NCBI GenBank assembly: GCA_903905455.1
Contig: CAIVGN010000077.1
Coordinates: 1-64,000, forward strand
Origin: an uncultured Archangium sp.
GTDB taxonomy: Bacteria; Myxococcota; Myxococcia; Myxococcales; Myxococcaceae
Length of the DNA: 64,000 nt
Reading direction: 5' to 3'
Shown piece after piece: positions 27,193-37,195 of the stretch (the first letter of the stretch is position 1; the number at the start of each line of letters is the position of its first letter). The notes beneath the pieces were generated by a model. The model was not told the origin of the DNA. It saw nothing but the letters and a program-made list of their open reading frames with translations, and made no database searches. A program made the translations under genes and the position numbers.

Positions 27193-28896
27193 TTACTGGT
27201 TCCTCGAAGACCACCGTCCGCTCACCGGGTCCAGCACCAGCTCCGTCGTCTTGTCCGGCCAGACCGAGGCCCGGGTGCTGCTCGCGCTCCCGTCCTGCAG
27301 CTTGACCTGCACCCGGTACACGCCGCTGGCCACCTTGCGCTTGAGGGGCGGCGCGCCCCACTCTTCACCCTGCACGGTGATCACGTGGCGCCCGGTGTTG
27401 TCGCCCACGCTGATCACCAGCTTCCCCGTGCCCTCGGGGATGGGCTCGTCTTTCGTCACCGGGGGCTTGTCGGGCGGCTTCTCGGGCGTGGGCCGCGGGG
27501 CGAGCGCCACCGGCCGGGGCTTCACCTTCGGCTTCACCGCGGGGGGGGGGGGCGTGGGCACTTCTTCCACCACCACCGCCACCTCTTCACCCGAGTCGGG
27601 CTCCGCGACCTCGACTGCCGGCTCCGGCGGCGCCACCGGGGGCGGCTGGGGCTGCTGCGCCTTCGCCCCCACCAGCAGCCGCGGCGGCGGCGGGCTCTGT
27701 GGCGGCGCGCCCAGCATGAACACCGTGCCGCCCACGCCCAGCACCACCGCGAGCACGAAGGCGCCGATGAGCAGGGCCCGGCGCAGCGCGTGGCGCTCGT
27801 CGGGGGGGACCGGGGGCAGGCGCTCGGTGCGATGCGCGGGCAGCGAGCGCACCGACGCGGCATTCGGCGCCGGCTCCGGGGGCAGGGTGACCGGGCCGCG
27901 CAGCGTGGCCGACGGCGGCGCCGAGATGCCGGGGAAGGCCGACATGCGGCTGCCACCCTCGGCGGTCACCTCGCCGTCGTCGTCGAGGTAGCCCATCAGG
28001 CTCGACTGGCCCACGCGGAGGTGGGCGTCGAAGGCGGCCCGCTCGAGCGCCTCGCGCAGCTCGCGCGCCGTCTGGTAGCGGTCCTCCGGCTTGACCCCCA
28101 GGGCGCGCTTGACCACCGCGTAGAAGCCCTCGGGCAGCCCGGGGTACACCTCGTCGAGGTCCTTCCACTGGCCGCGCACCAGGGCCGCGTGGCGCTCGCC
28201 GTGGTTGGTGTAGTCGTCGAAGGGCGTGCCCCCCGAGGCCAGCTTGTAGAGGGTCACGCCCAGCGAGAAGAGGTCGCTGCGCCCGTCGAGCTTCTTCCCC
28301 ATCGCCTGCTCGGGGGAGAAGTAGCCGGCCTTGCCCTTGGTCACCCCGGGCATGGTCAGGTTGCGGTTGGTCGCCGCCTTGGCGATGCCGAAGTCGATGA
28401 GCTTCAAGCTGCCCGACGTCGAGAGCAGCAGGTTGTGCGGCGACACGTCGCGGTGCACCAGGTTCGCCAGCCCGCTCTCGACCTTGAGCGCGTGCACGGC
28501 GTCGAGCGCGCTGCAGCACGAGATGCCGATGGAGAAGAGGGCCTCGTCGCTGAACCGCTCGTCGTGTTCGCGCAGCGTGCGGTTGACCGTGGCCAGGGTC
28601 TCGCCGGGCACCAGCTCCATGGCCATGTAGAGCTGGCCGTCGTCGGTCTCGCCCACCTCGTAGATGTGCACGATGTTGGGGTGGCTCAGCGTGCAGGCGG
28701 TGCGCGCCTCGTCGAGGAACATCTCGCGGAAGTCGTCCGACTCCGAGTACTCGGGCCGGATGACCTTCACCGCCACGGGGCGGCTGATGCCCCCCGTGAG
28801 GTCCTGCTCGGCCCGGTACACCTCGGCCATGCCCCCCTGCGCCACCAGGCGGGAGATGGTGTAGCGACCGACTCTGGTTCCGGGCTCGAGAGACAC
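27193..28896 (-). CDS. Transmembrane Ser/Thr protein kinase with PEGA-like tail
   Basis: A 567-residue Hanks-type kinase. Residues 10-280 form the kinase: glycine loop VAQGGMAEVY, catalytic Lys44 (VAVKV), catalytic loop HRDVSPHN (Asp150) and DFG at 168-170. The HRDVSPxN form replaces the usual HRDLKPxN and is frequent in myxobacterial kinases. A Pro-rich juxtamembrane region leads to one membrane helix (about 374-395), then a Pro/Lys spacer and a C-terminal beta domain (about 490-560, VASGVYRVQVKL) resembling PEGA domains that bind envelope components. It is 18 bases downstream of the Cys-rich surface protein gene, a possible ligand or partner. Confidence 0.93.
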   Translation of the reverse strand: MSLEPGTRVGRYTISRLVAQGGMAEVYRAEQDLTGGISRPVAVKVIRPEYSESDDFREMFLDEARTACTLSHPNIVHIYEVGETDDGQLYMAMELVPGETLATVNRTLREHDERFSDEALFSIGISCCSALDAVHALKVESGLANLVHRDVSPHNLLLSTSGSLKLIDFGIAKAATNRNLTMPGVTKGKAGYFSPEQAMGKKLDGRSDLFSLGVTLYKLASGGTPFDDYTNHGERHAALVRGQWKDLDEVYPGLPEGFYAVVKRALGVKPEDRYQTARELREALERAAFDAHLRVGQSSLMGYLDDDGEVTAEGGSRMSAFPGISAPPSATLRGPVTLPPEPAPNAASVRSLPAHRTERLPPVPPDERHALRRALLIGAFVLAVVLGVGGTVFMLGAPPQSPPPPRLLVGAKAQQPQPPPVAPPEPAVEVAEPDSGEEVAVVVEEVPTPPPPAVKPKVKPRPVALAPRPTPEKPPDKPPVTKDEPIPEGTGKLVISVGDNTGRHVITVQGEEWGAPPLKRKVASGVYRVQVKLQDGSASSTRASVWPDKTTELVLDPVSGRWSSRNQ

Positions 28897-28914
28897 TTCG
28901 GGCGACAGCCTACT

Positions 28915-30075
28915 TCAGGGCACCACGGGGATGCCCGCGAGGTTCGCGGAGGTGAGCACGACGCAGCGGCCCCCGCTCACGGCCATGTCCGTGGAGAAGT
29001 TCCACTCTTCGAAGCGCACGTTGCTCAGCGCGCCGCTGAAGAAGCCGGCGGGCAGCCGCGGGGCGCTGCTCAGGTTCATGGTGCCGGAGCGCGCGAGGAA
29101 GCGCTTGGTGCACGTGCCCGCGGTGCACCCCTCGTTGTACGTCGCGCAGTACGTGCAACTGGCGTAGTTGCCCTCGAGCGCGAGGTCGTGGGCGCCGAGG
29201 GTGGCCCCGGTCGAGGCGCCGTCGATGGCCCAGATCATCTCCATGATGAGCACGTTCGCGGGGTCGGCCGCGGCGCTGAAGGCCTCGGCCGAGGTGAACT
29301 CGTAGCCCACGCCCCCGTCCGGCATCGGCGTGTAGAAGGCGTTGGGCCGGTTCACGGAGAAGCTCGAGACCGTGGTGCAGGTGGGGGTGCCGCCGGTGCA
29401 CTGGCCCGCGCTGCAGGTCTGGCCCGCGCCGCAGGCGATGCAGGCCGAGCCGCCGCCGCCGCAGGTGACCGCGCTGCTGTTGGCGACCTGGAAGCCCACG
29501 CAGGTGCCGCTGGGCAGAACGCAGCCGTCGCAGACCGTCGTCCCGCCGCCACCGCCGGTGCCCGTGCTGTTGCAGGTGCGCGTCGAAGGGTTGCACGTGG
29601 CGTTGGTGTTCGCGCAGTTGAGGCAGGCGTTGCCCGCGCTGCCGCAGGTGGTGTTGTTGGCGTTGTTGGGCATCTGCACGCAGGCTCCGTTCGAGTTGCA
29701 GCAGCCGTTGCAGTTGTTGGGGCCGCACTGCGTGGTGTTGCCGCCACCGGTGCCGGTGTTGCCGCCGCCGGTGCCGGTGTTGCCGCCGCCGGTGCCGGTG
29801 TTGCCGCCGGTCCCCGTGTTCCCGCCGGTGCCGGTGCCGTTGGCCGACTTGCACTGGCCGAACTGACAGCTCTGGCCGATGAAGCACGCCGTGCACGCCA
29901 GGCCCTGGCCGCCACACTGCCCGTCGGAGCTGCCCATCTGGCACGAGCCGCTCGCGTCACAGCACCCGAAGGCGCAGGTCGACGCCGAGCACTTGGTGGA
30001 GGCCCCACATGACAAGCCCATGGCCACCGAGAAGCCGAGCACCGCGCCGAGCGTCATCCACTTGAAGGTCGTCAT
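28915..30075 (-). CDS. Cys-rich secreted surface protein
   Basis: A 386-residue protein starting at the ATG at 30075 (MTTFKWMTLGAVLGFSVAMGLSC). The signal ends GLSC, so it may be a lipoprotein. The mature part carries many CxxC and CC pairs in EGF- or Stig1-like modules (CAFGCCDASGSCQMG, CNGCCNSNGACVQM), split by a Gly/Asn/Thr linker repeat. The final 150 residues are a beta domain with few cysteines. Such Cys-rich modules are common in myxobacterial cell-surface proteins. It is directly upstream of the Ser/Thr kinase gene and is the first gene of the minus-strand signalling run. Function unknown. Confidence 0.8.
   Translation of the reverse strand: MTTFKWMTLGAVLGFSVAMGLSCGASTKCSASTCAFGCCDASGSCQMGSSDGQCGGQGLACTACFIGQSCQFGQCKSANGTGTGGNTGTGGNTGTGGGNTGTGGGNTGTGGGNTTQCGPNNCNGCCNSNGACVQMPNNANNTTCGSAGNACLNCANTNATCNPSTRTCNSTGTGGGGGTTVCDGCVLPSGTCVGFQVANSSAVTCGGGGSACIACGAGQTCSAGQCTGGTPTCTTVSSFSVNRPNAFYTPMPDGGVGYEFTSAEAFSAAADPANVLIMEMIWAIDGASTGATLGAHDLALEGNYASCTYCATYNEGCTAGTCTKRFLARSGTMNLSSAPRLPAGFFSGALSNVRFEEWNFSTDMAVSGGRCVVLTSANLAGIPVVP
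29730..29840 (-). repeat. In-frame tandem repeat (GGNTGTG linker)
   Basis: About five near-identical units of 18-21 bp encode GGNTGTG or GGGNTGTG between Cys-rich modules. It is probably a flexible linker and prone to length change. Confidence 0.85.
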
Positions 30076-30174
30076 TTTTCGAGGCCTCACCACGTTCGAG
30101 TTCAGAAGTCCAAGGCACTGACACCTGATCAGGCCGTGGTGTGCAGGCGGGCCGGGGGCAGGTAGACGGCGCCC

Positions 30175-30957
30175 ATGGCTTCCTCGGTCGAACTCACGCA
30201 GTCCGAAGGCGTGGCGGTGCTCACCCTCAACGACGTGCCGCGCAAGAACGCGATGTCTCCCGAGCTGGGTGACGCGCTCCAGGCCCGGGTGGCGGAGCTG
30301 CTCGGCACCCCGGGGCTCCGGGCCGTGGTGCTCACCGGGGCCGGCGGCGCGTTCTCCGCGGGTGGCGACCTGGCGATGCTCGAGAGCCTGCGCAGCCTGC
30401 CCTTCGAGGACGCGCGGCGCTTCATGCTCTCCTTCTATTCCCGCTACCTCTCGGTGCTGGACCTGCCGGTGCCGGTCATCGCGGCCATCGAGGGGCCGGC
30501 CATCGGCGCGGGGCTGTGCGTGGCCCTGGCCTGCGACCTGGTCATCGTGGGCGACGACTCGAAGCTGGCGCTCAACTTCGTGCAGCTGGGGCTCCACCCG
30601 GGCATGGGCGCCACGTACCTCGCCCCCCGCAAGGTGGGCGCCCAGCGCGCCGCCGAGCTGCTGCTGACCGGCCGCCGCTTCGACGGCCGGGAGGCGCAGG
30701 CCATGGGACTGGCGCTCGAGGCCGTGCCCCGCGAGCAGGTGTTGCCGCGAGCCATGGCCCTGGCGGCGCAGATCGCCCTGGGCGCGCCGCTGGCCGTGGG
30801 CGCGCTGCGTCGGGGGCTCGCCGTCGACCGGGTCGCGCTGCAGGCCGCGCTGGAACGCGAGGCCCTGGCCCAGGCGCAGAGCTACGGCAGCGCCGATCTC
30901 GGCGAAGGCCTGAAGGCCGCGGCCGAGCGGCGCGCCCCCCACTTCGAGGGCCGCTGA
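30175..30957 (+). CDS. Enoyl-CoA hydratase/isomerase (crotonase) family protein
   Basis: A 260-residue crotonase-fold protein of normal length. It shows the CoA-binding and oxyanion-hole segments GAGGAFSAGGDLAML and AIEGPAIGAGL. The two glutamates used by true hydratases are absent: the first position reads GAGLCVAL where hydratases have G-x-x-x-E-L, and the second reads ALNFVQLGL where they have (Q)PE. It is therefore unlikely to be a hydratase and more likely an isomerase-type or other member acting on acyl-CoA. Its stop is two bases from the ATG of a thioredoxin-like gene, so the two are co-transcribed. Confidence 0.88.
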   Translation: MASSVELTQSEGVAVLTLNDVPRKNAMSPELGDALQARVAELLGTPGLRAVVLTGAGGAFSAGGDLAMLESLRSLPFEDARRFMLSFYSRYLSVLDLPVPVIAAIEGPAIGAGLCVALACDLVIVGDDSKLALNFVQLGLHPGMGATYLAPRKVGAQRAAELLLTGRRFDGREAQAMGLALEAVPREQVLPRAMALAAQIALGAPLAVGALRRGLAVDRVALQAALEREALAQAQSYGSADLGEGLKAAAERRAPHFEGR

Positions 30958-30959
30958 GC

Positions 30960-31484
30960 ATGTCCACCCGAACCCTGTGGATCATCGCCGTGGCCCTGTC
31001 GGTGACGACCGCGCTGTGGATCTTCAGTCCCCAGCCTCCGCCCGCGCCTCGGCCCCCCGCGGGTCCGCTCGCGCCCCCGTTCTCCCTCGAGCGGTTGCAG
31101 GGCGGGCGGGTCTCGCTGGCGGAGCTGCGCGGCAAGGTGGTGGTCATCGACTTCTGGGCCACCTGGTGTCCGCCGTGCCGCGCGGAACTCCCGTGGCTGC
31201 TGGCGATGATCAAGCGCTACGAGGCCCGGGGCATCACCCTGGTGGCCATCGACGAAGACGATCCGCCGGGGCAGGTGCCGCTGGTGACCGAGTTCGCCTC
31301 CGAGCTGCCGGACCTGGCGCGCTTCGTGGCCCTGGGTGACCCGGACATCGAACACGCCTACGGCGTGCTCTCGCTGCCCACGTTGATCATCGTCGACCGG
31401 GAAGGGCGGGTCATCGACCGCTTCGTGGGCACCGCCGACGAGGCCGAGCTCGAACGACTCTTCGAGCGGCTCGCGACGAAGTGA
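30960..31484 (+). CDS. Membrane-anchored thioredoxin (TlpA/ResA-like)
   Basis: About 174 residues. One N-terminal membrane anchor (TLWIIAVALSVTTALWIF) and a Pro-rich spacer precede a thioredoxin domain with the active site WCPPC in DFWATWCPPCRAELPW, and the cis-Pro segment SLPTLIIVD. This is the TlpA/ResA type that reduces disulfides outside the cytoplasmic membrane, often during cytochrome c maturation. It starts two bases after the crotonase-family stop. No cytochrome maturation gene is adjacent, but a CxxCH lipoprotein lies at 41048. The partner is unknown. Confidence 0.92.
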   Translation: MSTRTLWIIAVALSVTTALWIFSPQPPPAPRPPAGPLAPPFSLERLQGGRVSLAELRGKVVVIDFWATWCPPCRAELPWLLAMIKRYEARGITLVAIDEDDPPGQVPLVTEFASELPDLARFVALGDPDIEHAYGVLSLPTLIIVDREGRVIDRFVGTADEAELERLFERLATK

Positions 31485-31643
31485 CCTTCAAAAAGCAGAG
31501 TTACGGTGCGGTGTGACACAGGGAACGCTGAGAATCCCCCCGCGCTCCTCGCTGCGACTAGCAGACATGCATCGCACCGACCGAGCACCTCCTATGGCAC
31601 AGCCTGATCAGCAGCGCCAGTTCTTGTCTGGTGACGCGGCCCG

Positions 31644-32657
31644 TCACCCCGGCCTGACGTTGTCCTCGAATCCGTCCCCAGTGAAATACCGGCGCTGATC
31701 ACCCGGCCCCTGGCGGTTGTTCTCGTCGAGGTCGCGCTCCAGCACCCCCAGGTCCTCCCGGGCCGAGACGTCGTCGAGAGCGGTGAGCAGGTTCAAGGCG
31801 GTGGTGCTCCAGTACAGCTCGGTGGTCGAGCCGATGACGTCGAGCGTCTGCGGGGTCTTCCCGGGCGTGCGGGAGCGCAGGTCGTCGAAGTAGCGGTAGG
31901 TGTTGCAGCCGTCGAAGAACATCAGCTGGTACCCGGGCATGAGCGGCGCGGCGCCCAGGTCGTTGGCGCCCAGCGCGACGTGGCCCGCCTCGAAGGGGGG
32001 GCCGATGACGAAGTTCCCCGCGGGCGAGCGGATGTCATCGAAGTCGGGCCCCGAGCCGTAGCGGCCGTGCCCACCGTAGAGCACCAACTCTTGACCGCGC
32101 AGCGCGGCGGCGAAGCGGTCCCGGGCGTGGGCGGTCTGGGGGGTGATCAGCTCCAGCACCACCGCGCCGGTTGGGCCGTCCTGTTCGGAGGTCCGGGCCA
32201 CGTAGCGCCCGTCGGCGTCGAGGCCCCACTGCGCGCGCTGGGCGTCGGTGACCGGGCGATAGCCGCGCTGGGTGAGGCCCTCCGCCACCGCCGCCTGCTC
32301 GCGGAGGTGGGCTCCGTTCTCGTCGAAGCCCACGGCCAGCACCCCGCGCAGGACGCCGTCGGCGAAGAGCGCGTCGTAGTCGGGGGAAGGTGGCCGCGCG
32401 CGCGCCAGGGCCTCGAGGGTGGCCGCGTCGAAGCAGCCGGTGCGGGGCAGCCCGTACTTTGCCTGGAACCGCGCGAGGGCCGCTGCCGTCTCGCCCCCGA
32501 ACTGCCCGTCGGCGCCGTAGCGCGGGAGGGAGAAGCCGGCGTGCAGCAGCTGGTGCTGGGCCTCCACCACGTTCGCGCCCTGGGCTCCGCGCGTGAGGGG
32601 CAGGGTGGGGGACGGTTCGGCTTCGGGCTGAGGGGCCGGCGAGGGGGCGATGCGCAA
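31644..32657 (-). CDS. Peptidoglycan-binding domain protein with caspase-like fold
   Basis: About 337 residues. A TTG at 32657 is chosen because AAGGAG lies 7 bases upstream; the GTG at 32687 lacks such a site. After a Pro-rich opening, residues about 23-85 are a PG_binding_1 domain (RYGADGQFGGETAAALARFQ). The C-terminal part has a clan CD (caspase-like) layout: hydrophobic strand then GGHGRYG (His197) and, 54 residues on, MFFDGCNT (Cys251). These match the His-Gly and Asp-x-Cys dyad of caspase-fold proteases. There is no signal peptide, so either it stays inside or leaves by another route. Protease activity is inference; the domain pairing is unusual. Confidence 0.72.
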   Translation of the reverse strand: MRIAPSPAPQPEAEPSPTLPLTRGAQGANVVEAQHQLLHAGFSLPRYGADGQFGGETAAALARFQAKYGLPRTGCFDAATLEALARARPPSPDYDALFADGVLRGVLAVGFDENGAHLREQAAVAEGLTQRGYRPVTDAQRAQWGLDADGRYVARTSEQDGPTGAVVLELITPQTAHARDRFAAALRGQELVLYGGHGRYGSGPDFDDIRSPAGNFVIGPPFEAGHVALGANDLGAAPLMPGYQLMFFDGCNTYRYFDDLRSRTPGKTPQTLDVIGSTTELYWSTTALNLLTALDDVSAREDLGVLERDLDENNRQGPGDQRRYFTGDGFEDNVRPG

Positions 32658-32800
32658 GGGTGACTCCTTCGAGGTGGTGCGCGGCACGAGCGCCGCGCGT
32701 CACCGAGCCGGAGCACCGCCCGTACCGACGCCAACCCCGCGAAGCCTCAGGAGGCCGCTTCCGCCCGCGCGGACGGAGCGCGCACGCACCACTTCGATTC

Positions 32801-34150
<1,350 letters not shown>

Positions 34151-34162
34151 GAGCCCCGAAGC

Positions 34163-34756
34163 CTACCGCGCCTTCTCGAAACCGAACCACGAGAGCGAGA
34201 GCGCCGCCTCGCCGCGGCCCACGAAGGCGTGGCCGGGCACGAGGTCGACGCCGCCGCGCAGGTGCAGCCCGATGCCCCAGTCGCCGAGGCGCAGGTTGGC
34301 GCTGATCAGCAGCCGCTGGGGCAGGCGCGGCACCAGGTCGCGGAAGAAGAGTTCCACCCCGGTCTGCAGCCCAAGGTCGACGGTGAAGACCTCGCCTCCC
34401 AGCGCGAGGTTGAGGCCGGCGTGGGGCCCGAGGCCGGCGTCGAAGCGCTCCGGCACCACGTGCAGCGAGCCGCCGAGCACGGCCGAGCCGGTGCCGAAGC
34501 GGTTCTGCGAGAACTGCCACACCCGGGCGGCCCGGAGCTCCGCGGTGCGATCGAAGTACGCGTAGACCAGCTCGGCCGAGAGCCCGGCCCCGGCGCCCGG
34601 TGCGTCGGGGCGCACGAAGCCCAGGCCCGCGGTGCGCGTGCCACCCCAGGCCTCGAAGCGCAGCTCGGGTTGCAGCCGGCCGCGGGCCGTCAGCCAGCCG
34701 CCCTCGGCGAGGGCCGTCGTCGCGCCCAGGACCACGACCATCAGCAGGGCGCGCAT
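34163..34756 (-). CDS. Small outer-membrane beta-barrel protein
   Basis: A 197-residue protein with a signal peptide (MRALLMVVVLGATTALAEG). The mature part consists of alternating strands (LQPELRFEAWGGTRTAGLGF, GLNLALGGEVFTVDLGLQTGVEL, AALSLSWFGFEKAR) as in 8- to 10-strand barrels. It overlaps the stop of the upstream hydrolase lipoprotein gene (TGATG), so translation is coupled. It is 12 bases from the FHA-AAA+ regulator gene downstream. No family is recognised. It may be the channel or anchor partner of the hydrolase. Confidence 0.7.
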   Translation of the reverse strand: MRALLMVVVLGATTALAEGGWLTARGRLQPELRFEAWGGTRTAGLGFVRPDAPGAGAGLSAELVYAYFDRTAELRAARVWQFSQNRFGTGSAVLGGSLHVVPERFDAGLGPHAGLNLALGGEVFTVDLGLQTGVELFFRDLVPRLPQRLLISANLRLGDWGIGLHLRGGVDLVPGHAFVGRGEAALSLSWFGFEKAR

Positions 34757-35601
34757 CACCGCGCCTCCACGGTCACGCCGGGCACGGCCTCGAGGGCGGG
34801 TTGCCCCACGCTGCCGTCGCGCAGGGCGGCCTCCAGGAAGCCGAGCACGGCCTGCATGATGCGCGCGTGGGCGTCGTCGAGGCTGGCCTCGGGCACGCAC
34901 TTGCGCTGCACGTCTTCGGTCTGGGCATTGGTGAACTGGTAGTGCGTCACCCCGCTGAGCACGGTGAGCGCCGTGGGCGACGACAGGCCCTGCCAGCCCT
35001 CGCGCACGGACGCGAGCTTCGCCGAACAGTCGAGCGCGCCGGCCAGCGAGAGCGAGGGCCGGGTGAAGCCCGGCAGCTGGGCGGCATCGGCCCCGTCGGG
35101 GAACCCGGCCTCGAGGACCACCGCCTGGAAGTTGCCCTGCAGCGCCAGCTTCATCGCCACCACGCTGCCGAGGCTGTGGCCGGCGACGGCGAGCCGCTGG
35201 GCGTCGACCAGGCCCTCGAGCAGCGAGCCCGCCGGAGGGGTGGCGAGCAACGCGCGCGCGGTCTGGCCGTAGTCGACGGAGAAGAAGGCGAGCGCGAGCT
35301 GGTTCTCGGGGATCGCGACCACGTAGCCGGCGCGGGCGAGCTCCACGGCCTGCCATTCGTAGCGGGCGGTGGACACGAAGCCGCCCTGGATGAAGACCAC
35401 CCCGGGGTGGGGACCTCCGACCGGTGCGCCATCGTCGAGTGCGGGGAAGAGCACGGTGATCGGCACCAGGTCGGTCCCGTTGGTGCGGGCCTCGAAGACG
35501 GCGCGGCCCACGCCGGGGCTGACCACCTGCCCGGTACGCGGGGTGGGCAGCCCGCAGCCGGCGAGAAGAATCAGGCAAATCCAAAGGTTTGGACGTTTCA
35601 C
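34756..35601 (-). CDS. Alpha/beta-hydrolase lipoprotein
   Basis: A 281-residue lipoprotein (ICLILLAGC, Cys16) with an alpha/beta-hydrolase fold. The nucleophile elbow GHSLG puts Ser143 at the active site, preceded by VVFIQGGFVS with the oxyanion Gly pair. A His in GVTHYQFTN is a candidate triad member. The layout resembles chlorophyllase/PAF-acetylhydrolase-type or dienelactone-hydrolase-like enzymes. It would act on esters or peptides in the periplasm or at the outer membrane. It is the first gene of a pair with the small barrel protein. Substrate cannot be told. Confidence 0.8.
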   Translation of the reverse strand: MKRPNLWICLILLAGCGLPTPRTGQVVSPGVGRAVFEARTNGTDLVPITVLFPALDDGAPVGGPHPGVVFIQGGFVSTARYEWQAVELARAGYVVAIPENQLALAFFSVDYGQTARALLATPPAGSLLEGLVDAQRLAVAGHSLGSVVAMKLALQGNFQAVVLEAGFPDGADAAQLPGFTRPSLSLAGALDCSAKLASVREGWQGLSSPTALTVLSGVTHYQFTNAQTEDVQRKCVPEASLDDAHARIMQAVLGFLEAALRDGSVGQPALEAVPGVTVEAR

Positions 35602-35700
35602 GGAACCACGTCTCTAATGCGTGCGTCGTTGCCGTGCGATTGAATGCAACACGGGTGGGCCCGTCTCGGTCGCCGCCACACTGCCTCCAAGGAAGCCGCC

Positions 35701-37167
35701 ATGCGCCTGCCACTCAAGGGAACTGCTGTTGCCGCTCTCACCGCTCTGGGGATGATGTCGAGCGGCTGTGTCGTGCGGTCCTACCCGGCGACCCGGGTCG
35801 TGACGACGACGACCAGCTGCGATCCCAACTACCCGTGCTCCAACACCTACTATTGGGACCAGTACCGCGGGTGCTACGTCTTCTACGACGGCTACCGCTA
35901 CTACGACGCGCTCGGCACGCCCGGCACGTACCCGCTGCCCTCGCAGAACATCGTCATCACCTACCCGCCGCGCACCTACGTGCCGCCCTCGCAGTACGTG
36001 CCGCCGTACAACACGTACCAGCCGCCCGCGCGCTACGCGCCGCCGCCCCCGAACTACCACACGGCCATTCCCGCGCAGTGGCAGTCGGCGCCCCCGAGCC
36101 GCTACGGCGCGCCGCCTCCGAGCAACAACGGGTACAACGGCTACAACCCGCCTCCGGCTGGCAACAACGGTGGGTACCGCCCGCCGCCGCCGCCGTCGTC
36201 GAACACGGGTGGTGGTTACTACCCCCCGCCTCCTCCCTCGAACACCGGCGGTGGCTACGTGCCGCCCCCCAACACCGGCGGTGGGTACCGTCCTCCTCCG
36301 CCTCCCTCGGGGAACAGTGGTGGTGGCTACGTCCCGCCTCCCAACACCGGTGGTGGCTACGTTCCCCCGCCGCCTCCCTCGGGTAACAGCGGCGGCGGCT
36401 ACGTCCCGCCCCCGAACACTGGCAACAGCGGTGGCGGTTACGTGCCGCCCCCGAACACGGGGAACAGTGGTGGTGGCTACGTCCCCCCGCCGCCGCCTCC
36501 CTCCGGGAACAGCGGTGGCGGCTACATCCCGCCTCCGAACACGGGTAGCAGCGGTGGCGGTTATGTCCCGCCCCCGAACACCGGCAGCAGCGGTGGGGGC
36601 TACGTCCCGCCGCCCCCGCCTCCGAGCGGCAATGGTGGCACCGTCATTCCCCCGAACACGGGTGGTGGGTACCGTCCTCCGTCGGGCACGTACATGCCGA
36701 CGAACCCGGGCGGCAACACGGGCAGCTACGCGCCGCCGCCCCCTCCCGCGTCATCGGGCACGTACATGCCGACGAACCCTGGCGGGAACACCGGGAGCTA
36801 CGCGCCGCCGCCCCCTCCCGCGTCGTCGGGCACGTACATGCCGACGAATCCCAGCGGTGGTTCGGGCAGCTACACCCCCCCGCCTCCGGCCGGCGGTTCG
36901 CGCAACCCGGGTAACTCCGGTGGCTATGCCCCGCCTCCGCCTGCGTCGAGCGTGACCAACCCGCAGCTCAACCAGCCGCAGCGCCCGTACTACCCCGACC
37001 TGCGCCGCGACCTTCCGTACCAGGTCAACCCCCAGCTCCCGCCCAACCCGAACCCGCCGCCCCCGGCGCCCGTCGCTCGGCCGCGCAACGTGACGCCGGC
37101 GCCTGGCGGAGCGGCACCCCCGCCGGCCGCTGGGGGCTTCCGTCCTCCGCCTCCGCCGGCCCGCTGA
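35701..37167 (+). CDS. Pro/Gly/Tyr-repeat lipoprotein
   Basis: About 488 residues from the ATG at 35701, which follows AAGGAAG. The signal ends LGMMSSGC, giving a lipoprotein. Residues 25-100 are Tyr-rich and Cys-containing (CSNTYYWDQYRGCYVFYDGY). The remainder is a low-complexity region built of PPPNTGGGY and PPPPPSGNSGGGYV units, then SGTYMPTNPGG units. Tyr-containing Pro/Gly repeats like these occur in adhesive or wall-associated proteins. There is no globular domain beyond the N-terminal part. It is followed by a clear terminator. Probably an extended surface protein; function unknown. Confidence 0.8.
   Translation: MRLPLKGTAVAALTALGMMSSGCVVRSYPATRVVTTTTSCDPNYPCSNTYYWDQYRGCYVFYDGYRYYDALGTPGTYPLPSQNIVITYPPRTYVPPSQYVPPYNTYQPPARYAPPPPNYHTAIPAQWQSAPPSRYGAPPPSNNGYNGYNPPPAGNNGGYRPPPPPSSNTGGGYYPPPPPSNTGGGYVPPPNTGGGYRPPPPPSGNSGGGYVPPPNTGGGYVPPPPPSGNSGGGYVPPPNTGNSGGGYVPPPNTGNSGGGYVPPPPPPSGNSGGGYIPPPNTGSSGGGYVPPPNTGSSGGGYVPPPPPPSGNGGTVIPPNTGGGYRPPSGTYMPTNPGGNTGSYAPPPPPASSGTYMPTNPGGNTGSYAPPPPPASSGTYMPTNPSGGSGSYTPPPPAGGSRNPGNSGGYAPPPPASSVTNPQLNQPQRPYYPDLRRDLPYQVNPQLPPNPNPPPPAPVARPRNVTPAPGGAAPPPAAGGFRPPPPPAR
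36160..36870 (+). repeat. Degenerate tandem repeats in Pro/Gly/Tyr-rich coding region
   Basis: Units encoding PPPNTGGGY and PPPPPSGNSGGGYV recur more than ten times up to about 36680, then three copies of a unit with SGTYMPTNPGG. DNA identity between units is high but with many silent changes, so they are old or under protein-level selection. Confidence 0.85.
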
Positions 37168-37195
37168 GCGCCGACCGGCAGTGACCGTTCGAGAG

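Noticed and set aside
30175-30957. Annotation as a true enoyl-CoA hydratase
   Set aside because: Both catalytic glutamate positions are replaced, so only the family-level name is supported.
31485-31643. Short gene between the thioredoxin and the PG-binding protein
   Set aside because: A 61-codon frame exists but overlaps the convergent gene, has no good ribosome-binding site and has no protein-like pattern.
36160-36870. CRISPR-like repeat array
   Set aside because: Repeats are in frame, contiguous and codon-periodic within a Pro/Gly/Tyr-rich protein; there are no unique spacers and no cas genes.
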